A stretch of DNA of 64,000 bases from Leptospira perdikensis. Its GTDB lineage: Bacteria > Spirochaetota > Leptospiria > Leptospirales > Leptospiraceae. A program made the position numbers and the translations under genes. The notes beneath the pieces were generated by a model that did no database searches, was not told the DNA's origin, and saw only the letters and a program-made list of their open reading frames with translations. Shown here in pieces: positions 46,275 to 54,717 of the stretch (position 1 is its first letter; the number at the start of each line of letters is the position of its first letter). The stretch spans positions 136,072 through 200,071 of the forward strand of contig NZ_RQGA01000011.1 in the NCBI RefSeq assembly GCF_004769575.1, given 5' to 3'.

Positions 46275-46520
46275 TTAGGATTTTGATTTTCTTTCTTCCT
46301 TAGTCATCCGACCAAAGGGTTGTTTGCATTTTCGGCAGACAAAGTACACATCGGTCGGTGTAGCTGATATCCCGACAAGGCCCATGGCGATCATTCCCCA
46401 GGTGGAATACTTTACTACTTTGCGTGCGTTTTCATCCTCACGAGTGGTTCCACAATCACAAGTGGTGCGATCGGCTTTTTTGATTATTTGGTTCATAAGG
46501 CAAGTGTTCGGTTCCGGCAT
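46275..46520 (-). CDS. Small putative zinc-ribbon membrane protein
   Basis: 81 residues. CDCG and CRKC pairs (about residues 21-23 and 62-65) flank a hydrophobic span (about 41-55), suggesting a zinc-binding ribbon with a membrane segment. Two starts are possible: ATG 46520, inside the loop of a 10-bp hairpin, or ATG 46496 (product MNQIIKK, 73 residues); neither has a clear ribosome-binding site. Downstream of the cytochrome c lipoprotein gene on the same strand. Not recognised. Confidence 0.6.
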   Translation of the reverse strand: MPEPNTCLMNQIIKKADRTTCDCGTTREDENARKVVKYSTWGMIAMGLVGISATPTDVYFVCRKCKQPFGRMTKEERKSKS

Positions 46521-46535
46521 ATAGACGGAACCGAA
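46507..46535 (-). promoter_or_regulatory. Strong hairpin around the start of the zinc-ribbon gene
   Basis: TTCGGTTCCG (46507-46516) and CGGAACCGAA (46526-46535) form a perfect 10-bp stem with a 9-nt loop that contains the ATG at 46518-46520. It lies between two same-strand genes and has no downstream T-run on the minus strand, so it is more likely regulatory or an RNA processing/stability element than a terminator. Confidence 0.5.
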
Positions 46536-46546
46536 AAAGAGAATGA

Positions 46547-46951
46547 TTAGTTTTTAGAAAGGTGTTCTACGTATTTAGCAAGGATGCGAATGTTATCGTC
46601 ACCCAAATGTCCGTAAGCAACCATTGGTGATCCTTTGATTCCTTCTTTCAATGTTTTAGTTACGCCAGCAGCAGTATTTCCATTTTTCCATTCAGATACT
46701 GGAGCTTTGTAGTTTCTTGGTTTTGGATTGAGAGCCGCAGCCGCTGCACCGTCACCAGCACCTTTCTCACCATGGCAAGAAGAACAGTTTTGTAAATAGA
46801 GTTCTTCTCCTTTTACAAGATCAGGATCTGCACTAGCGCTAGATTCAACAGCAGCTGGTGTTTCTTCTTTTGGTTTGGAATCGCCACAAGCTACCATCAC
46901 AAATGCGAAGGAGAGTGCGAATAGAGAGACTAAGACTTTTTTTGAGTTCAT
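46547..46951 (-). CDS. Cytochrome c-family lipoprotein
   Basis: 134 residues. Lipoprotein signal peptide with Cys22 (VMVACGD), an Ala/Glu-rich linker, and one class I cytochrome c domain (about 45-132) with haem motif CSSCH at 56-60 and a likely axial Met in GSPMVAYG. It resembles the mobile or membrane-tethered donor cytochromes that supply aa3/caa3-type oxidases; the oxidase genes lie about 9 kb away. A zinc-ribbon gene follows on the same strand. Confidence 0.88.
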   Translation of the reverse strand: MNSKKVLVSLFALSFAFVMVACGDSKPKEETPAAVESSASADPDLVKGEELYLQNCSSCHGEKGAGDGAAAAALNPKPRNYKAPVSEWKNGNTAAGVTKTLKEGIKGSPMVAYGHLGDDNIRILAKYVEHLSKN

Positions 46952-47014
46952 TTCTTACTCCGAGATAAGGATGACTCCAGTCTCTCACTTACTTTACGTT
47001 TTGAAAAGAAGAAA

Positions 47015-47929
47015 TCAAACTTTTTCTAAAAGATTTGAGAGAGCCGTTTCTAAATTTTGAAACTGAAACTCATAACCGGTAGAAAGAAGTCTTTCGGGAA
47101 AAACGTATTGTCCTTTTGTAATCACAACGGCGCCTTCTCCATAAAGCGCTTGTATAACGAAAGAAGGTACTTGAAAAAAATGAGGACGCCTTAGTGTTTT
47201 TGCTAAAACACGAGAGAACTCTTCGTTACTTACAGGGGATGAGGAAACTAAATTATAAGCACCTGATGCTGATTCTAATTGCATTAAGTGTAACATTGCA
47301 GAAATAAAATCCAATATATGTATCCAACTCATTCCTTGTTTTCCAGAGGCAATGGAACCACCCACTCCCAACAGAAAAGGAGGAATCATTTTTTCCAAAG
47401 CACCACCTTTCGGAGATAGAATGATTCCAGTTCTAAATACCAAAGACCGAATGCCTCTTGATTTTAAAGGAAGAGTTTGGTTCTCCCATTCTACACAAAG
47501 TTTTGCAAGGAAGTCATCCCCAGGTTTTGTGTTTTCTGTAAAAGGAGGGTGTTGGCCTTCACTCATTCCATAATAACCAACCGCACTAGAGTTCACAAAA
47601 ACTTTAGGTGGTGATTTTAAATCCAAAACACGAGCAACAAGTCCTCTTGTAAAATCGATACGAGATGTTTCGATCAGCGTTTTTCGTTCATCTGTCCATC
47701 TAACGCCCGCTATTGGCTCTCCAACTAAATTGATGATTGCATCCAATCCTTCTAAGTCTGCGGTTTGCGGGAGAATACAAGAAACAAATTCTAAATTAGG
47801 ATAAGAAGAAAGTTCGGGAGGTAAGGAAGTTTGTCGCGAAAATACGCGGAACCGATGCCCTTTGCTAGACGCTGTTTCGATGAATGACCTACCAATTAGG
47901 CCAGTACCACCTAAAATTCCGATTTTCAT
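47015..47929 (-). CDS. SDR-family epimerase (TIGR01777/YfcH type)
   Basis: 304 residues. Starts with the NAD-binding Rossmann motif GILGGTGLIGRSF and has INLVGEPIAGVRWTDERK, FVNSSAVGYYG (Ser and the YxxG-type catalytic region) and WIHILDFISAMLHLM, all features of the TIGR01777/SDR39U1 family. The enzymatic substrate of this family is not established. Divergent from the operon starting at 48004. Confidence 0.88.
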   Translation of the reverse strand: MKIGILGGTGLIGRSFIETASSKGHRFRVFSRQTSLPPELSSYPNLEFVSCILPQTADLEGLDAIINLVGEPIAGVRWTDERKTLIETSRIDFTRGLVARVLDLKSPPKVFVNSSAVGYYGMSEGQHPPFTENTKPGDDFLAKLCVEWENQTLPLKSRGIRSLVFRTGIILSPKGGALEKMIPPFLLGVGGSIASGKQGMSWIHILDFISAMLHLMQLESASGAYNLVSSSPVSNEEFSRVLAKTLRRPHFFQVPSFVIQALYGEGAVVITKGQYVFPERLLSTGYEFQFQNLETALSNLLEKV

Positions 47930-48003
47930 ACGATCTCCTTTCGTTTCAGACCATAAAAAAAGAAGTAGCCCATTTTTTTAGTAAACATAAGTTTTTCTTT
48001 CAT

Positions 48004-48585
48004 ATGAGACTCGCAATCGTCCTTCCCATAACCTTCGCCATTTTTCTTCTTCTCTTCGGGAATTATTATCTATTTTCCGGAACAAAAAAAAAGATCAACC
48101 AATACAAAGAAAATCCGCCGTTCCGAATTGAAGACACAACAGGATCAAATGGCATTCACTTTTTGTTAGACAAAGATAAAAATACGGTTTGGAGAAAGAA
48201 ACAAAATGGTAAGGACGATTTTGATTTTTTCTTAGAAATGAAATTGTCACATTTTTGGGATGGAAGTCTATTCCAACCGCGGAAGTTTCAAACCCTTACT
48301 GTTTTTGCTTGCCCTGGAGAAAGTTTACCTGCCTTCCAAATGCGATTTTTATTACGTGAAAGTATTAACGTAGATAAAGAACTAAGAATGCCAAAGGACG
48401 AGCTAACGTTTGTTTACCGGTTCGAAGAAAAAAATCAATCTAAAGTTTCAATTTTATTGTCCAAACTACCTAAATTCCAAAAAGAAACCAACTACCCAGA
48501 AAATATCTATATCCTTACACCTGAATTCAAACTGAAATCACAAGAAGGTTGTATCTCCGAAGTAGAACTTGAGGAGGTTCTATGA
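48004..48585 (+). CDS. Membrane-anchored discoidin-like protein, first gene of the MoxR cassette
   Basis: 193 residues from ATG 48004 (product MRLAIVLPITFAIFLLLFG). One N-terminal span (about 2-24) is followed by a beta-rich domain; LLDKDKNTVWRKK and FDFFLEMKLSHFW resemble the start of a discoidin/F5-8-type jelly-roll, though the similarity is weak. A longer in-frame ATG at 47884 lacks support. It ends 4 bp inside the MoxR gene. It probably presents the complex at the outer face of the inner membrane. Confidence 0.65.
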   Translation: MRLAIVLPITFAIFLLLFGNYYLFSGTKKKINQYKENPPFRIEDTTGSNGIHFLLDKDKNTVWRKKQNGKDDFDFFLEMKLSHFWDGSLFQPRKFQTLTVFACPGESLPAFQMRFLLRESINVDKELRMPKDELTFVYRFEEKNQSKVSILLSKLPKFQKETNYPENIYILTPEFKLKSQEGCISEVELEEVL

Positions 48586-50159
48586 CAAACCCTCCGAGTA
48601 AAATCTCAGAATCCCCCACCATTCCAAAAACTAAAACAGCTGATCGTAAATTCGATATCAGTTCTTTATTAGAGGATGGACCCCTTCCTCTTTCCGGTGA
48701 AAAAAACCATACCATAGGGCTCGATGAAAAACTACGAAAGGCTTATTTTTGGATTACCAATTTTGCCATCATCAATCCGTTCTATGACATTGAATACAAT
48801 GACACTCCACCATTAAAATTTACAATTGGAGATTCAAAATCAACAATCACTTTACCTACGGCGCAAAGTTATTCTAGTTTTGTTTTACTTCCTCTTCTCA
48901 CTCTCATCGTAAGAGGTAAATGTTTGTTAGTTGGTGGCCCCGGAAGAGGAAAAACTGCATCTGCCATTCTTATGGGAGTGATTGCAGGATACCCAATCCG
49001 AGAGATCAAACGTGCCATCCAACATGGACAACCCCAAATGACAATCACTGATTTACTTGGGAACCCACTCCCCAGTGATATGATGCAAGCAAAGTCCATG
49101 GATGAAATCAAAATCGCATGGAGGAAATGGCTCGGAATGCAGGTAAAAATTATTGATGAATACAATCGCATTCCCACAAGAACACAGTCCGCCCTCCTCA
49201 CGATTATGGGGGATAATTATGCAGAAATATACGATCAAATTTTTGAATGCCCGGAGGCTGCATGGTATCTCACCGCAAACGACGATGCAGGCGGAGGAAC
49301 CTACCAAGTCATTGAAGCACTCCGAGATAGGATTGACATTGTAGTTAAGGCCCCACATTTTAACACGCGTTTTATCAAAGATTTAATCCAACGTGTAGAA
49401 GAAGGATACAAACCAGAGGCACTTGTCCCCAAAGAAATTGTTTTTTCAGAAGAAGAAATCAAAACCATAAACGAAGAAATTCGAAATGTTGTTTTTCCTC
49501 CAAAACTTCGTCGCAGAATGGAATTTTTTACATCCCAGTTCGAATTTATGGAATATGCGGGAGAACAATTAGAATACAAAACAAAAGACACCGCCAAACT
49601 AAGTACAGTTGATTTTTCAACACTCAGTTCTGCAGAAACAGGTAAAGACAAAAATAAGGATTTAGGTTCTCAAACTAAAAACGGCCTGAGTGTTCGAGCG
49701 ATTTTTACTTGTATCAATTATGCAAAAGCCCTCGCGTATTTTCGAGGCCTAAATGAAGTCAGCCTAGATGATTTAAGCCACGTTTTACCTTTTGTTCTAC
49801 ATGATAAATTGGTTCAAAATTCGGATTCACCTTTTTTTGAAGATGTTGAACATAAAGTGTATCGAAGTGACCGCGTGAGTTGGATCAGAAAACTCTTTAG
49901 TTTGTCCCTCAGTGAATATGATAGACTTGGTCTCGACAAAAACGATACCATAAGTAATCTCTCGACCAAATTCGAAGAAGGTTTGGAAGGACTTTCCGCC
50001 AAAGACACCAAACAAAGATTAATAGAGATAGAACGAGAAATTGAATCAATGGCAAAACAACGTAAGTTGTACGGACATATGTTTGATGATTTATTACAAC
50101 TTAAATATCTACACCAAAGATATACAAACTATCTAAAGTGGGCGGAATCAAATGTATGA
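48582..50159 (+). CDS. MoxR-type AAA+ ATPase
   Basis: 525 residues. The AAA+ core has Walker A GGPGRGKT at 118-125, Walker B KIIDEYNR at 189-196 followed by IPTRTQSALLTIMGDN, and ALRDRIDIVVKAP as the sensor/arginine-finger area. MoxR ATPases act as chaperones that load cofactors or metals into partner complexes, nearly always with VWA proteins, as here. N-terminal (about 1-95) and C-terminal extensions make it larger than a typical MoxR (about 320). Overlaps both neighbours by 4 bp. Confidence 0.88.
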   Translation: MTNPPSKISESPTIPKTKTADRKFDISSLLEDGPLPLSGEKNHTIGLDEKLRKAYFWITNFAIINPFYDIEYNDTPPLKFTIGDSKSTITLPTAQSYSSFVLLPLLTLIVRGKCLLVGGPGRGKTASAILMGVIAGYPIREIKRAIQHGQPQMTITDLLGNPLPSDMMQAKSMDEIKIAWRKWLGMQVKIIDEYNRIPTRTQSALLTIMGDNYAEIYDQIFECPEAAWYLTANDDAGGGTYQVIEALRDRIDIVVKAPHFNTRFIKDLIQRVEEGYKPEALVPKEIVFSEEEIKTINEEIRNVVFPPKLRRRMEFFTSQFEFMEYAGEQLEYKTKDTAKLSTVDFSTLSSAETGKDKNKDLGSQTKNGLSVRAIFTCINYAKALAYFRGLNEVSLDDLSHVLPFVLHDKLVQNSDSPFFEDVEHKVYRSDRVSWIRKLFSLSLSEYDRLGLDKNDTISNLSTKFEEGLEGLSAKDTKQRLIEIEREIESMAKQRKLYGHMFDDLLQLKYLHQRYTNYLKWAESNV

Positions 50160-51097
50160 ACCAAAAGATTTGGAAAGAAGTTCTTTTAAAAAATCGAGAT
50201 GTTTGTAACAACCTTGTATTTGGTGAAAAAAAAACAAACTCCCATTTTGCAGAGGAAATCCTTGCCGAAACCTTGGCTCCTTTTTTTGATTCACTCCCCG
50301 AAACAAATGATAAACCAGGATCGGAAGTCATAGTCCTTTCCCATTTCCAAACTTTGTTAACTCTGATCTCCAAAAACTTTTTTAAACAAAACCATCCGAT
50401 CCCCTCTCTTTTTTTTGAAACCATACAGTTGTTTGGTCCCCTCTTCAAAGAAAATCTAACAGAACCGATATCCTACTTGGCCAACGTCCTTGTCAAAATT
50501 GAAGATCCAAAAAAAGAACTTTTCCTAAAAAGAATTCACTCATTTGCCCCGTTCACATCCTCAGTAGGAGAATGGAAAACCCTTTTGACTGTTTTTGCTT
50601 GGGCCAGTGGAAAACCAGAATACCGGCTCGAGGCAAAAACACAATTTGATTCTCTTTCCTTAACGCTAAAAAAAGAAATCAGTCGACTCGTCGGAATTAC
50701 GGAAGAGACTTTGTCCCATCCTTTTCCTAAAAGAAACAATCCACCAAAAGAGACTGATCCCGTCCATTTCCGAGTGGTCCCCGGATACACTCTGTTTGGT
50801 GGCTCGTTTCAAGAGATCCCATCTCTCTACTCAGAATCTGACTCTGTAGTTGTGGTATCTGGACCAAATTGTTTTTCATTGTATTTAGATCAATTTGGGA
50901 CAAACGTAATTCCAAAAGAAATAATCCAAACTCCGCAAAAACCAAACGGAACCATCCGTTCTCCCTTTTGGAAACTTATTGTTAGTAAAAAACTAGATCT
51001 AAAGGAGATTTTATCTGCGGTAGAATCCGAAGAATCGATTCTACTTACAATACCTCATTCGTATAATATTTATTTGTTTTATTTGGGTTCTACTTAG
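50156..51097 (+). CDS. Hypothetical protein in the MoxR cassette
   Basis: 313 residues from ATG 50156, which overlaps the MoxR stop by 4 bp (ATGA). Not recognised. No signal peptide or clear membrane span; mixed alpha/beta with a central charged segment. The VWA-metallopeptidase gene starts on the next base after its stop. By position it is probably an adaptor or substrate of the MoxR/VWA pair. Confidence 0.6.
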   Translation: MNQKIWKEVLLKNRDVCNNLVFGEKKTNSHFAEEILAETLAPFFDSLPETNDKPGSEVIVLSHFQTLLTLISKNFFKQNHPIPSLFFETIQLFGPLFKENLTEPISYLANVLVKIEDPKKELFLKRIHSFAPFTSSVGEWKTLLTVFAWASGKPEYRLEAKTQFDSLSLTLKKEISRLVGITEETLSHPFPKRNNPPKETDPVHFRVVPGYTLFGGSFQEIPSLYSESDSVVVVSGPNCFSLYLDQFGTNVIPKEIIQTPQKPNGTIRSPFWKLIVSKKLDLKEILSAVESEESILLTIPHSYNIYLFYLGST

Positions 51098-52750
51098 ATG
51101 AACTTTGTAAAGGATTGGGAGAACCGTTGGGAAGAAGCACTCAAACTTTGGAGTGATTACGTAAAATTAACACCTGCTAAGTTTTTATTTTCTGTCTCGG
51201 AAGAAAAAACTGAGGGTCTAACTGGATCTTTTGCAGCCATACGTTTATTAGATCACAGGGTTTTACTTTCCGTAGAACAAATCAAAAAATACAAACTCGA
51301 AGATTATCCCCTAGAAATAATGGGTCATGAAATTGGCCACCATGTGTATTGCCCAGGAGATTTGACTGATCAAGCAAAACTCATTTACATCGCAAGCCTT
51401 GCTCTGCCTAGGCTCGAACACCTTACATCGAGAATTGTCAATGTTTATGAAGATCTTTATATCAACGATCATCTAAAACGTTATAACCAATTACGAATGG
51501 AGCAAGTGTATCAAAAAATTGGTAAAAACAAAGATAGGTTTTGGAATTTTTATATGAGAACCTATGAATTGTTATGGGCACTTCCCTCAGAAACTCTGAC
51601 GGAAGGTAAGGTAGATGATCAAATCCAATCGGATGCTAGTCTCGTTTGCCGAATGATTCGTAACTTTCCCAATGAATGGTCGAAAGGGATGTTTGACTTT
51701 GCAAGTATTTGTTTTCCTTATTTTTTTGAATCAAAAGAGGGAAACTCATCGAATTTCGAAAAAATGTCGACCATCTTTGATACGTTAGATGCTGGAAAAG
51801 GGATGGTCCCCCCTTCCGGAATTACCGACATAGAGGTAGAATCAGAATTATTCCCGACAGAAATTGGACCCATAGCAAAAAGATCAATCAATCCAGCTGA
51901 TTTTTCATCCATTTGTAAGGCTATGGGAATTGAAGCAGAAACTTCGGACATTGTGTACCAATACTACAAAGACAAAGCTTTGCCATACCTGATTCCTTTT
52001 CCGGAGCTACGAACCCCTGGTGCCAAAGAAGAAATTTTAGAAGGAAATGAACTTTGGGATCCAGGTTCCCCAATAGAAAGAATCAATTGGATTGAATCCA
52101 CTATTCGTAGTCCCATTGTAGTTCCGGGATACACAACAGTAGAAGATCTCTACGGAGAAACGGAATCCTATGAAATCAAAAAGAACCCCATCGACTTAGA
52201 TTTGTTTGTCGATTGTTCTGGCTCTATGCCAAATCCACAATCTAGTTTGTCCTACTTAACACTTGCTGGTGCCATTATCTCCTTATCAGCACTCAGAACC
52301 GGAAGTCATGTCCGTGTGACTTTATGGTCTGGTGAAAAAGAATACGAAACTACAAACGGATTTGTTAGAAACGAAAAAGAAATTTTGAAAGTCCTTACTG
52401 GATACTTTGGAGGTGGAACCTGTTTTCCTTTGGATCTACTGGAAGAAGGTTACAAAGAAAAGCCAAAATCAAAAAGGCATATTCTTATTATTTCTGATGA
52501 TGGGATTGATACCATGTTCACCCAAACTTACCCGAGAAACCCAAGAGCCATTGCAAAAAATGCCTTAGAAAAAGCAGAAGGTGGTGGTTCCATGGTTTTA
52601 CAACTCTACAATCCAAAGGGAAATTCGATCATCAACGAAATGGGAGAATCTGGATGGGAATTGTACCCTATCCAAAGTTGGGAAGACCTCATCCAGTTCA
52701 GTAAAGATTTTGTACAAAGAAATTATGTTAGAAATCAGATACTACGTTAA
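51098..52750 (+). CDS. VWA-domain protein with HExxH metallopeptidase-like domain
   Basis: 550 residues. The N-terminal part has a zincin motif HEIGH at 77-81 with a candidate third ligand in NVYEDLYIND (Glu118). The C-terminal von Willebrand factor A domain has a complete-looking MIDAS start D372-x-S374-x-S376 (VDCSGSM). This is the VWA partner expected for the upstream MoxR ATPase, fused here to a putative protease; I do not know whether it is catalytically active. No signal peptide, so probably cytoplasmic. It overlaps the next gene by 26 bp. Confidence 0.85.
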   Translation: MNFVKDWENRWEEALKLWSDYVKLTPAKFLFSVSEEKTEGLTGSFAAIRLLDHRVLLSVEQIKKYKLEDYPLEIMGHEIGHHVYCPGDLTDQAKLIYIASLALPRLEHLTSRIVNVYEDLYINDHLKRYNQLRMEQVYQKIGKNKDRFWNFYMRTYELLWALPSETLTEGKVDDQIQSDASLVCRMIRNFPNEWSKGMFDFASICFPYFFESKEGNSSNFEKMSTIFDTLDAGKGMVPPSGITDIEVESELFPTEIGPIAKRSINPADFSSICKAMGIEAETSDIVYQYYKDKALPYLIPFPELRTPGAKEEILEGNELWDPGSPIERINWIESTIRSPIVVPGYTTVEDLYGETESYEIKKNPIDLDLFVDCSGSMPNPQSSLSYLTLAGAIISLSALRTGSHVRVTLWSGEKEYETTNGFVRNEKEILKVLTGYFGGGTCFPLDLLEEGYKEKPKSKRHILIISDDGIDTMFTQTYPRNPRAIAKNALEKAEGGGSMVLQLYNPKGNSIINEMGESGWELYPIQSWEDLIQFSKDFVQRNYVRNQILR

Positions 52751-53276
52751 ACAGATTCTCAATTTCCCCATCCTATCTGTGGATTTTAAAACCGTATCCT
52801 TAGATGCTTTGTGGTTTGATGCGTTAATGACAAAAAGAAAAGGAATCCTTTCTCCTGTTTTTGACAGATCACTCAACAAAATAACAAACCCCGATACGAG
52901 AGCCACCCATGTCCTTCTCACTTATGTAATCTTTGATCCAGATTCTAAAATTCCTGAATTTGATTTAAAAAAACTAACAATATTTCTTTTTGAAACGGTT
53001 CCTGAATTGTGTAAACTCGTACACCCATATACGGAATGGACAAAAGATGCAGAAAGAGCAGAGGAACTCATTAGAAGTTTGTTTCAGGCTTTGGATTTAT
53101 TACCAGCTAACGAAACGAAGGTTTATTTTGAAGATCGATATCGTTCGATTGATTCAAGAGAACGTTTAAGAATCTTAGATCAAACAAAAAAGGCACAGGA
53201 ACGAGCCAAAGAAATTCTACGGCAAATGAAACAAAAAGAAGAGGAAGAAGCGGCCTCTAAATACAATCGTGAATGA
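52725..53276 (+). CDS. Hypothetical protein in the MoxR cassette
   Basis: 183 residues from ATG 52725 (product MLEIRYYVKQI), a start that keeps the overlap with the VWA gene to 26 bp; a longer in-frame ATG at 52581 would overlap by 170 bp. Not recognised. Mainly helical with a C-terminal coiled coil (QTKKAQERAKEILRQMKQ). It overlaps the next gene by 8 bp. Possibly a structural or accessory subunit of the MoxR/VWA complex. Confidence 0.6.
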   Translation: MLEIRYYVKQILNFPILSVDFKTVSLDALWFDALMTKRKGILSPVFDRSLNKITNPDTRATHVLLTYVIFDPDSKIPEFDLKKLTIFLFETVPELCKLVHPYTEWTKDAERAEELIRSLFQALDLLPANETKVYFEDRYRSIDSRERLRILDQTKKAQERAKEILRQMKQKEEEEAASKYNRE

Positions 53277-54717
53277 ACTAAATAAAAATCGGAATTCCCC
53301 TCTAATGTCTGAAGTTTGGGCAGTAGAACTCGAGAAGCTGATTCACTCGCAATATGCTCCCTTTTGGAATGCGAGTATTGGGGACAGAATCGAAAGGGAA
53401 GATTTTGATTTTGTTCAAGATTTTAAAAACACATTCTACCAATCTAAAAAAAAACATACTTACATGGACCGGACCGGAGCCATTCAGTTTATTCGAAAAA
53501 ACCAATTCCGATCTTCCTTTTTCAGAACCCAACTGGAAGGTTTATCACCAGATGATGATTTCGAAGCGATTCCTTTCACTACAAGAGAAGACCTACAATT
53601 AAGAATTACCGAAATCATTCCTAATGATATGGATCTAAGTCGAATGGTCGTTAATCCTACATCTGGAACAACGGGTTTACCGATCCTCGCACCAAATCAT
53701 CCAAGAGCTGTAGGTTGTTATGTACCTTTAATTGAATGGACTGTGGAACAAAATGGAGTGGTTCCCAAACACAGTCCTCAGTCGACTTTCGCCGTCCAAC
53801 TTTGTTACCAAGAAAAAACCATCGTGTATGCAACAACTCATAGTTTGGCGGGAGGAGCAAAGTTTGCAAAAATCAACTTACATCCGTTAACTTGGAAAAA
53901 CCCTTCTGATATAAAAAATTTTATTAACGAATGTTCTCCACAAATTCTAACGGGAGATCCATATGCTTTTGAGATGGCCATGAATATGGGTTTGGATTAT
54001 AAACCAGAGGTTATCCATTCCACAGCCTTGGAGTTAACAGAGAATCTACGAGATAAACTAAAAGAACATTTCCAGTGCCCCATAATCAACTTCTATTCCT
54101 TAAATGAAACCGGACCCATTGCTTATTCTTGTTCGGCAAATCCAAGTTGGATGCATATCCTCCCTCACGACATTTACCTAGAGATTGTATCAAATGAAAC
54201 AGGAGAAGTGGAATCCACTGGAAATGTAGGTGAAATTGTAGTAACTGGTGGAAGGAATCCCTATCTACCCTTACTTCGCTACAAAACAGGCGATCGAGGA
54301 GAACTTCATTACGGTCGTTGTACTTGTGGTGATCACTTTCCTCGCCTACGATTGTTATCTGGCAGAAAACCAGTTTATTTTATGAAATCAAATGGCGAAA
54401 CAGTCAATCCCATCGATGTTGCAAGAATCCTCCGCCGAAATCCTCATATCTATCAGTTTCAAATGGAACAATTTGCCAAAAAAAAATTTATTTGCAGGGT
54501 CTCTACTTCGAATGAATTCACAAAACTAACAGAGATAAATGAAGAATCAGGATCCATCACTCAAGGGAATACACTCCAAATTCAATTACGATCGGAACTG
54601 GAATCCCTACTCGGTTTTGGTTCAGAAGTTCAAATTGATACAAAATTCCCGTTAGATGGTAAAAAACAAATTGCCTTTATCAATTCTTACTTAGATACAC
54701 TGGAAAAAACACAATGA
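53269..54717 (+). CDS. PaaK-like adenylate-forming (AMP-binding) ligase
   Basis: 482 residues from GTG 53269, or 470 from ATG 53305 (product MSEVWAVELEKL); neither start has a strong ribosome-binding site. PTSGTTGLP at 131-139 is the ATP phosphate-binding loop, and FYSLNETGPIAYSC and LRYKTGDRGEL are later adenylation motifs of the phenylacetate-CoA ligase/coenzyme F390 synthetase family. It presumably activates a carboxylate as acyl-AMP; the substrate is unknown. Overlaps neighbours by 8 and 4 bp, so it belongs to the MoxR run. Confidence 0.8.
   Translation: MNELNKNRNSPLMSEVWAVELEKLIHSQYAPFWNASIGDRIEREDFDFVQDFKNTFYQSKKKHTYMDRTGAIQFIRKNQFRSSFFRTQLEGLSPDDDFEAIPFTTREDLQLRITEIIPNDMDLSRMVVNPTSGTTGLPILAPNHPRAVGCYVPLIEWTVEQNGVVPKHSPQSTFAVQLCYQEKTIVYATTHSLAGGAKFAKINLHPLTWKNPSDIKNFINECSPQILTGDPYAFEMAMNMGLDYKPEVIHSTALELTENLRDKLKEHFQCPIINFYSLNETGPIAYSCSANPSWMHILPHDIYLEIVSNETGEVESTGNVGEIVVTGGRNPYLPLLRYKTGDRGELHYGRCTCGDHFPRLRLLSGRKPVYFMKSNGETVNPIDVARILRRNPHIYQFQMEQFAKKKFICRVSTSNEFTKLTEINEESGSITQGNTLQIQLRSELESLLGFGSEVQIDTKFPLDGKKQIAFINSYLDTLEKTQ

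Noticed and set aside
47884..48003. N-terminal extension of the first cassette gene
   Set aside because: Would overlap the divergent epimerase start; ATG 48004 directly precedes a membrane anchor.
52581..52724. N-terminal extension of the second unknown cassette gene
   Set aside because: Would overlap the VWA coding region by 170 bp with no conserved content; ATG 52725 is more plausible.
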